Below are positions 6,917-9,607 of a DNA stretch of 9,607 nucleotides, one piece after another. The translations under genes were made by a program, and so were the position numbers. The notes beneath the pieces were generated by a model. The model was not told where the DNA came from. It searched no databases and was given only the letters and a program-made list of their open reading frames with translations. Numbering within the stretch: position 1 is the first letter of the stretch; the number at the start of each line of letters is the position of its first letter. Source of the DNA: QNFN01 sp964195335 (GTDB taxonomy: Bacteria > Pseudomonadota > Gammaproteobacteria > QNFN01); contig CAXMPC010000134.1 of the NCBI GenBank assembly GCA_964195335.1, positions 1-9,607 on the forward strand, given 5' to 3'.

Positions 6917-8108
6917 CGTGGATCTCCTCCTCAATTGCGGGCAGGGTAATGCGGAACGTGGCTCCGCCCATGGCGTTGTTGGTTGCCCGCAGCACCCCGC
7001 CATGGGCCTCGACAATTGTACGGCAGATCGACAGGCCCATTCCCATGCCGTCCTTCTTGGTCGAGAAAAAAGGGTCGAACAGGTGATCGCTGACCCCCTC
7101 GACGAAACCCGCACCGCTATCGGCCACCGCGATCTCGACACCACCCCCTTCGGCCGCGACGGTGGTGATGCTGACCTGGCGTCGACCACTGCCTTCGGCC
7201 GGGATCGACTCGATGGCATTGAGCAGCAGGTTGAACAGCACCTGCTCGATCTCGATGCGGTTGGCGGATATCGCCTGGGACTGATCCGTGGCGCCGACGT
7301 GGATCTCAACTCGGTGCGCACGTGCCTCATGCTGGACCAGCCTGACCACCTCGTCGATCAGGTGTGGCAGGTCAAGCGGCTTACGGCCGCTTGGACTCTT
7401 GCGCAGGAAGTTCCGCAAACCGCGGATGATGTCAGCCGCTCGCTCGGCCTGGGCCGAGGCGTCCTCGAGGGCATCGATCAACTCTGACGACTCCCACTTG
7501 CCCGAGCGCATCATGCGCAGTGAAGCGCGGGTGTAACTGCTGATGGCCGTCAGGGGCTGGTTGAGTTCATGGGCGAGCTTGGCGGCGAGTTCACCCATGG
7601 TGGCCAATCGGGCGACGTGCGCCATTTCACTCAACTGGCGCTGCATCTCGGCTTCGACCAGGTTGTTGGCGCTGACGTCACTTACCACCGCGATAACGAT
7701 CGGCTCGCCGGCTTCTGAAACCGGTCGGAACGGCACCAGGGAAACCCGAGCCCGGCGCTCCGGCTCACCACCGGACATCTCGATCTCGAAGGTCACCTCG
7801 GGCCCGCTCACGTCACCGGCGATCATGGCTTCGAAACGGGAGCTGTACTCGATATGGCCGCACGCCTGCACGCCTTGCCCGAGCAATTCTTCCCGTGCCA
7901 GGCCAAACCAGTCGGCATAGGCCTGGTTGAAATAGCGGTGACGCCCATCGCGACCCATGGTGGCGATACCGAGCGGAAGATGGTCGGTCAGCGCTCGCAT
8001 CTGCGCCCGGTTGCGCCGGGCGTTGCGGCCGAGGCGACGGTAGGCGATGGCGAGGGTGATGCAGGCCAGCAGCAGAAATCCGGTCAGCAGTGCGAGCAGG
8101 GTCACCAT
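6906..8108 (-). CDS. Membrane-anchored PAS sensor histidine kinase (FixL/NtrB-like)
   Basis: A 400-residue sensor kinase. One N-terminal membrane helix (about 3-23) is followed by a basic stretch (RRLGRNARRNR), then a PAS domain (about 36-150; LPLGIATMGRDGRHRYFNQAYADWFG), a HisKA dimerisation domain with H180 (MGELAAKLAHELNQPLTAISSY) and a HATPase_c domain. The N box has N297 (NLLLNAIES), G1 is DSGAGF at 330-335, the F box is FDPFFSTK at 344-351 and G2 is GMGMGLS at 354-360. There is no periplasmic domain, so the signal is probably cytoplasmic or membrane-derived. A Cys and a His (C83, H85) sit in the PAS loop, but no known heme or flavin signature is evident. The ATG at 8108 lies 6 bp after the hydrolase stop without a clear Shine-Dalgarno, suggesting coupling. 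It should phosphorylate the regulator encoded next. Confidence 0.92.
   Translation of the reverse strand: MVTLLALLTGFLLLACITLAIAYRRLGRNARRNRAQMRALTDHLPLGIATMGRDGRHRYFNQAYADWFGLAREELLGQGVQACGHIEYSSRFEAMIAGDVSGPEVTFEIEMSGGEPERRARVSLVPFRPVSEAGEPIVIAVVSDVSANNLVEAEMQRQLSEMAHVARLATMGELAAKLAHELNQPLTAISSYTRASLRMMRSGKWESSELIDALEDASAQAERAADIIRGLRNFLRKSPSGRKPLDLPHLIDEVVRLVQHEARAHRVEIHVGATDQSQAISANRIEIEQVLFNLLLNAIESIPAEGSGRRQVSITTVAAEGGGVEIAVADSGAGFVEGVSDHLFDPFFSTKKDGMGMGLSICRTIVEAHGGVLRATNNAMGGATFRITLPAIEEEIHDEA
6924..6932 (-). promoter_or_regulatory. Strong ribosome binding site fixing the response-regulator start
   Basis: GAGGAGGAG on the - strand (6932-6924) lies seven bases before the ATG at 6916, inside the end of the kinase gene. 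It is the best Shine-Dalgarno in this operon. It suggests that the regulator is translated more strongly than the kinase, the usual stoichiometry for such pairs. Confidence 0.75.
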
Positions 8109-8114
8109 GTCGGT

Positions 8115-8891
8115 TCAGTCACTGCCAAGGAAGCGGCGAACGCTGGCGAGAAAGGCGATGGGTCGGGCGGCGTGGACCCAGTGACCCGCGCCGTCGATCC
8201 AGTCGATCTCCGCCCGGGGGAAGAGTTGCAGAATCCGGTCTGGATCCTCCGCTTCCAGGTAGTTGGAGTCATGGCCGGCGATGAACTGTACCGGACCGTC
8301 GAACCGGGCTCCTGGCGGCACCGGGAAGGCCTCGATGTCGTCGATGCCAAGGCTGAGTGCCGGCAGGTTGACGCGCCAGCGCAGGGCACCCTGTTCCTGC
8401 ACCAGGTTGGTCAGCAGGAAGGCACGCAGGGCCGGGTCGGGCAGCCATTCGGCCAGGCGCGCATCGACCGCGGCACGACTGTCCAGTGTCGACAGGTCGA
8501 TGTGATGAAGCGCGCTCAGGACCGTGTCCTGGTTGCCGCGGTAGCCCCGCGGCGCAATGTCGACCACCATCAGGCGCGCGACCAGTTGCGGGTACTCGAG
8601 GGCGGCACGCATCGCGGCCTTGCCGCCCATGCTGTGGCCGAGCAGCATCACCGGACGACCGGGCGCGACACGCTCGATCAACTCCGCGACATCGGCTGCC
8701 ATTTCGGGATAGGTCATGCCCGGCGCGTGGGGTGAGCGGCCGTGGTTGCGCAGGTCGGCAATGATCACACGGTGGTCTGTGGCCAGGTCGCGGGCGATAC
8801 GGCCCCAGTTGGCCCCTGACCCGAACAGGCCATGCAGGATCACCAGCGGCTCGCCGGCCCCCTGTTCACGATAACTGAGTTCGACTGCCAC
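8115..8891 (-). CDS. YbfF-like alpha/beta hydrolase (esterase)
   Basis: A soluble alpha/beta-fold esterase of 258 residues, like E. coli YbfF (about 254) and the ABHD11 group. The oxyanion region is HGLFGSGANWG (20-30), followed by ADLRNHGRSP (45-54). The nucleophile elbow is GHSMGG with S87, and the catalytic His is H237 in GAGHWVH. The acid is probably D111 (VVDIAP) or D208 (AGHDSNY). The frame is open upstream to 9131, but that part only shadows the flavoprotein gene. The start is placed at GTG 8891 because AAGGGGAAGG (8905-8896) precedes it and homology begins there. The gene heads an operon with the sensor kinase and regulator; its stop is 6 bp before the kinase start. YbfF has acyl-CoA thioesterase or esterase activity in vitro, but its natural substrate is not settled. 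A role in making or removing the kinase's signal is only a guess. Confidence 0.88.
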   Translation of the reverse strand: MAVELSYREQGAGEPLVILHGLFGSGANWGRIARDLATDHRVIIADLRNHGRSPHAPGMTYPEMAADVAELIERVAPGRPVMLLGHSMGGKAAMRAALEYPQLVARLMVVDIAPRGYRGNQDTVLSALHHIDLSTLDSRAAVDARLAEWLPDPALRAFLLTNLVQEQGALRWRVNLPALSLGIDDIEAFPVPPGARFDGPVQFIAGHDSNYLEAEDPDRILQLFPRAEIDWIDGAGHWVHAARPIAFLASVRRFLGSD

Positions 8892-8896
8892 AGCGC

Positions 8897-8905
8897 CTTC
8901 CCCTT
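8897..8905 (-). promoter_or_regulatory. Ribosome binding site fixing the hydrolase GTG start
   Basis: AAGGGGAAG on the - strand (8905-8897) lies five bases before the GTG at 8891. No ATG is available nearby in this frame with comparable spacing. This site and the start of YbfF-like homology together decide the start. Confidence 0.6.
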
Positions 8906-8913
8906 GCGGGCAC

Positions 8914-8941
8914 AGTGTAATGGAGCGGGGATCGGAGTAAA
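8914..8941 (-). promoter_or_regulatory. Possible sigma-70 promoter for the hydrolase-kinase-regulator operon
   Basis: TTTACT (8941-8936, 4 of 6 with TTGACA) and TACACT (8919-8914, 4 of 6 with TATAAT) are separated by 16 bp on the - strand. Transcription would begin near 8907, leaving a leader just long enough for the ribosome site. The -35 element lies inside one arm of the palindrome at 8927-8965. The match is modest, and read-through from the upstream flavoprotein gene remains possible. Confidence 0.3.
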
Positions 8942-8965
8942 CCGGCTGCGGAATACTCCGACCCC
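8927..8965. repeat. Second GGGGTCrGAGT-type extragenic palindrome
   Basis: An 8-bp perfect inverted repeat, TCGGAGTA (8932-8939) and TACTCCGA (8954-8961), is extended outward by GGGG/CCCC (8927-8930, 8962-8965) with one bulged A. Inside, an AA/AA mismatch precedes a CCG/CGG step closing on a GCTG loop. The right arm read on the - strand is GGGGTCGGAGTA, 10 of 12 bases identical to the left-hand element's GGGGTCAGAGTC. It occupies much of the 83-bp gap between the flavoprotein and hydrolase genes. No T tract follows in the - direction, so it looks more like a mobile palindrome or mRNA-stabilising hairpin than a terminator. Confidence 0.55.
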
Positions 8966-8974
8966 CCCTGCTGG

Positions 8975-9607
8975 TCAGATCGCCTCGGCCTCCATGCGGA
9001 TGGCGCCGCACGGGCACTCGGCCACACACAGGCCGCAACCCTTGCAGTAGTCGTACTTGAACTCGAAGCGCTTGCCCGGGCCCAGCTTGGTGACGGCATT
9101 GTCGGGGCAGACGCCATAGCAATTGTCGCACTCGAAACAGTTGCCGCAGGACATGCAGCGACGTGCCTCGAACAGGGCGTTGCCCTCGTCGAGATCACCG
9201 AGCACCTCGGCGAAACCGGACTGGCGACGGATCACTTCCAGCGCCGGCTGCGCGGTACGGTCGGCATCCGAGTAGTACCAGGTGTTGAGCATGTCGTAAC
9301 CGGCGACCTCGTGCTTCGGTGCCGGGGCCCATGTCTCTTCGCGCAACCAGGCGTCGATATGGCGTGCCGCTTTCTTGCCGTGGCCGATGGCCGTGGTCAT
9401 GGTTCGCTCGGACGGGATCATGTCGCCGCCGGCGAACACGCCGGGGATACCGGTCTGCATGTCCTGACCGACCTGCAGCACGCCACCGTCGATGCGGGCA
9501 CGGCCCTGGCTGGCGATCAGGTCGAGCTCGGGATCCTGGCCGATCGCCAGCACCAGCACATCCGCGCCGAGGGTCTCGAAGCGGCCGGTGGCTTGCAGCC
9601 CCTCCTC
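8975..9607 (-). CDS. GltD-like NAD(P)/FAD oxidoreductase with C-terminal 2x[4Fe-4S] ferredoxin domain, 5' end outside window
   Basis: The last 210 residues of a flavoprotein of the glutamate-synthase small-subunit type. The frame is open to the window edge: EEGLQATGRFETLGADVLV is coding-like and precedes the GTG at 9559, which is therefore internal. An FAD-binding signature, GVFAGGD, and the following TAIGHGKKAARHIDAWL are typical of GltD-like enzymes. After a linker of about 90 residues comes a cysteine-rich domain with CFECDNCYGVCP and CKGCGLCVAECP, two classical CxxCxxCxxxCP binding sites, preceded by two more cysteines in RRCMSCGN. Such fusions move electrons between NAD(P)H and ferredoxin-like partners; DsrL of sulfur oxidisers and GltD-like partners of 2-oxoacid:ferredoxin oxidoreductases are the closest models I recall. 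No dsr genes follow downstream, so I do not assign dsrL. The upstream neighbour, unseen, would decide. Confidence 0.85.
   Translation of the reverse strand, partial: EEGLQATGRFETLGADVLVLAIGQDPELDLIASQGRARIDGGVLQVGQDMQTGIPGVFAGGDMIPSERTMTTAIGHGKKAARHIDAWLREETWAPAPKHEVAGYDMLNTWYYSDADRTAQPALEVIRRQSGFAEVLGDLDEGNALFEARRCMSCGNCFECDNCYGVCPDNAVTKLGPGKRFEFKYDYCKGCGLCVAECPCGAIRMEAEAI

Noticed and set aside
6917..7330. Upstream extension of the response-regulator frame (N-terminal 138 codons)
   Set aside because: The extension overlaps the kinase ATPase domain in another frame and reads as Ser/Arg/Pro-rich noise. The strong Shine-Dalgarno and receiver start fix initiation at 6916.
7860..7868. PAS-domain Cys83/His85 as a heme or metal site in the sensor kinase
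   Set aside because: One Cys-x-His pair in a loop is not enough; no FixL-type heme-binding context is recognisable.
7854..8735. 293-codon open frame on the + strand opposite the hydrolase and kinase
   Set aside because: It bridges two genes on the other strand, has no ribosome site of note and no domain signature. It is a shadow.
8892..9131. Upstream extension of the hydrolase frame (N-terminal 80 codons)
   Set aside because: It shadows the ferredoxin domain of the flavoprotein gene. The GTG at 8891 has a ribosome site and marks where YbfF-like homology begins.
8975..9607. Naming the right-edge flavoprotein dsrL
   Set aside because: The ferredoxin tail is similar in style, but the downstream genes are not dsr genes and the N-terminal two-thirds is not visible, so the name would be overreach.

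Overview
This is a high-GC chromosomal stretch that reads as a gammaproteobacterium. The evidence is a 365-residue RF2 with the classical frameshift site followed directly by a 505-residue class II LysS, a YbfF-type esterase, and a Spy/CpxP-family periplasmic protein. A hopanoid-pathway gene (hpnC) and a GltD-like iron-sulfur flavoprotein resembling those of sulfur-oxidising purple bacteria and their relatives would suit Chromatiales or Ectothiorhodospiraceae-like lineages. That taxonomic placement is inference; nothing in the window fixes it.

Layout from left to right. (1) The 3' part of hpnC runs on the + strand to 704. (2) Positions 708-823 hold a palindromic, REPIN-like extragenic element, which also gives the gene on its right a convincing rho-independent terminator. 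(3) A Spy/CpxP-like exported protein lies on the - strand (827-1363), with a tandem TTACAAA box about 90 bp upstream that resembles a site for an OmpR/CpxR-family regulator. (4) The - strand pair prfB-lysS (4193-1556) forms a translation operon. The prfB reading frame is interrupted at codon 26 by an in-frame UGA inside an intact programmed +1 frameshift site. (5) Divergent from prfB is a + strand operon of nicotinamidase and nicotinate phosphoribosyltransferase (4366-6305, 4-bp overlap), together the Preiss-Handler salvage route nicotinamide -> nicotinate -> nicotinate mononucleotide. (6) Converging on it, with only 5 bp between stop codons, is a - strand operon of YbfF-like alpha/beta hydrolase, PAS sensor histidine kinase and FixJ-type response regulator (8891-6311). 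(7) At the right edge is the C-terminal part of a GltD-like NAD(P)H/FAD oxidoreductase fused to a two-cluster ferredoxin domain. It is separated from the hydrolase by a second palindrome whose core resembles the first.

Most of the window is core metabolism and regulation. I see no phage, CRISPR, toxin-antitoxin or intact transposase gene, and no clear new multi-gene system. The points most worth a second look are the two related GGGGTCrGAGT palindromes (probable non-autonomous RAYT-mobilised elements), the programmed frameshift in prfB, the putative tandem regulator box before the Spy-like gene, the uncharacterised hydrolase-kinase-regulator operon, and the extra cysteines in the flavoprotein's ferredoxin tail. 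No gap between genes exceeds about 200 bases.
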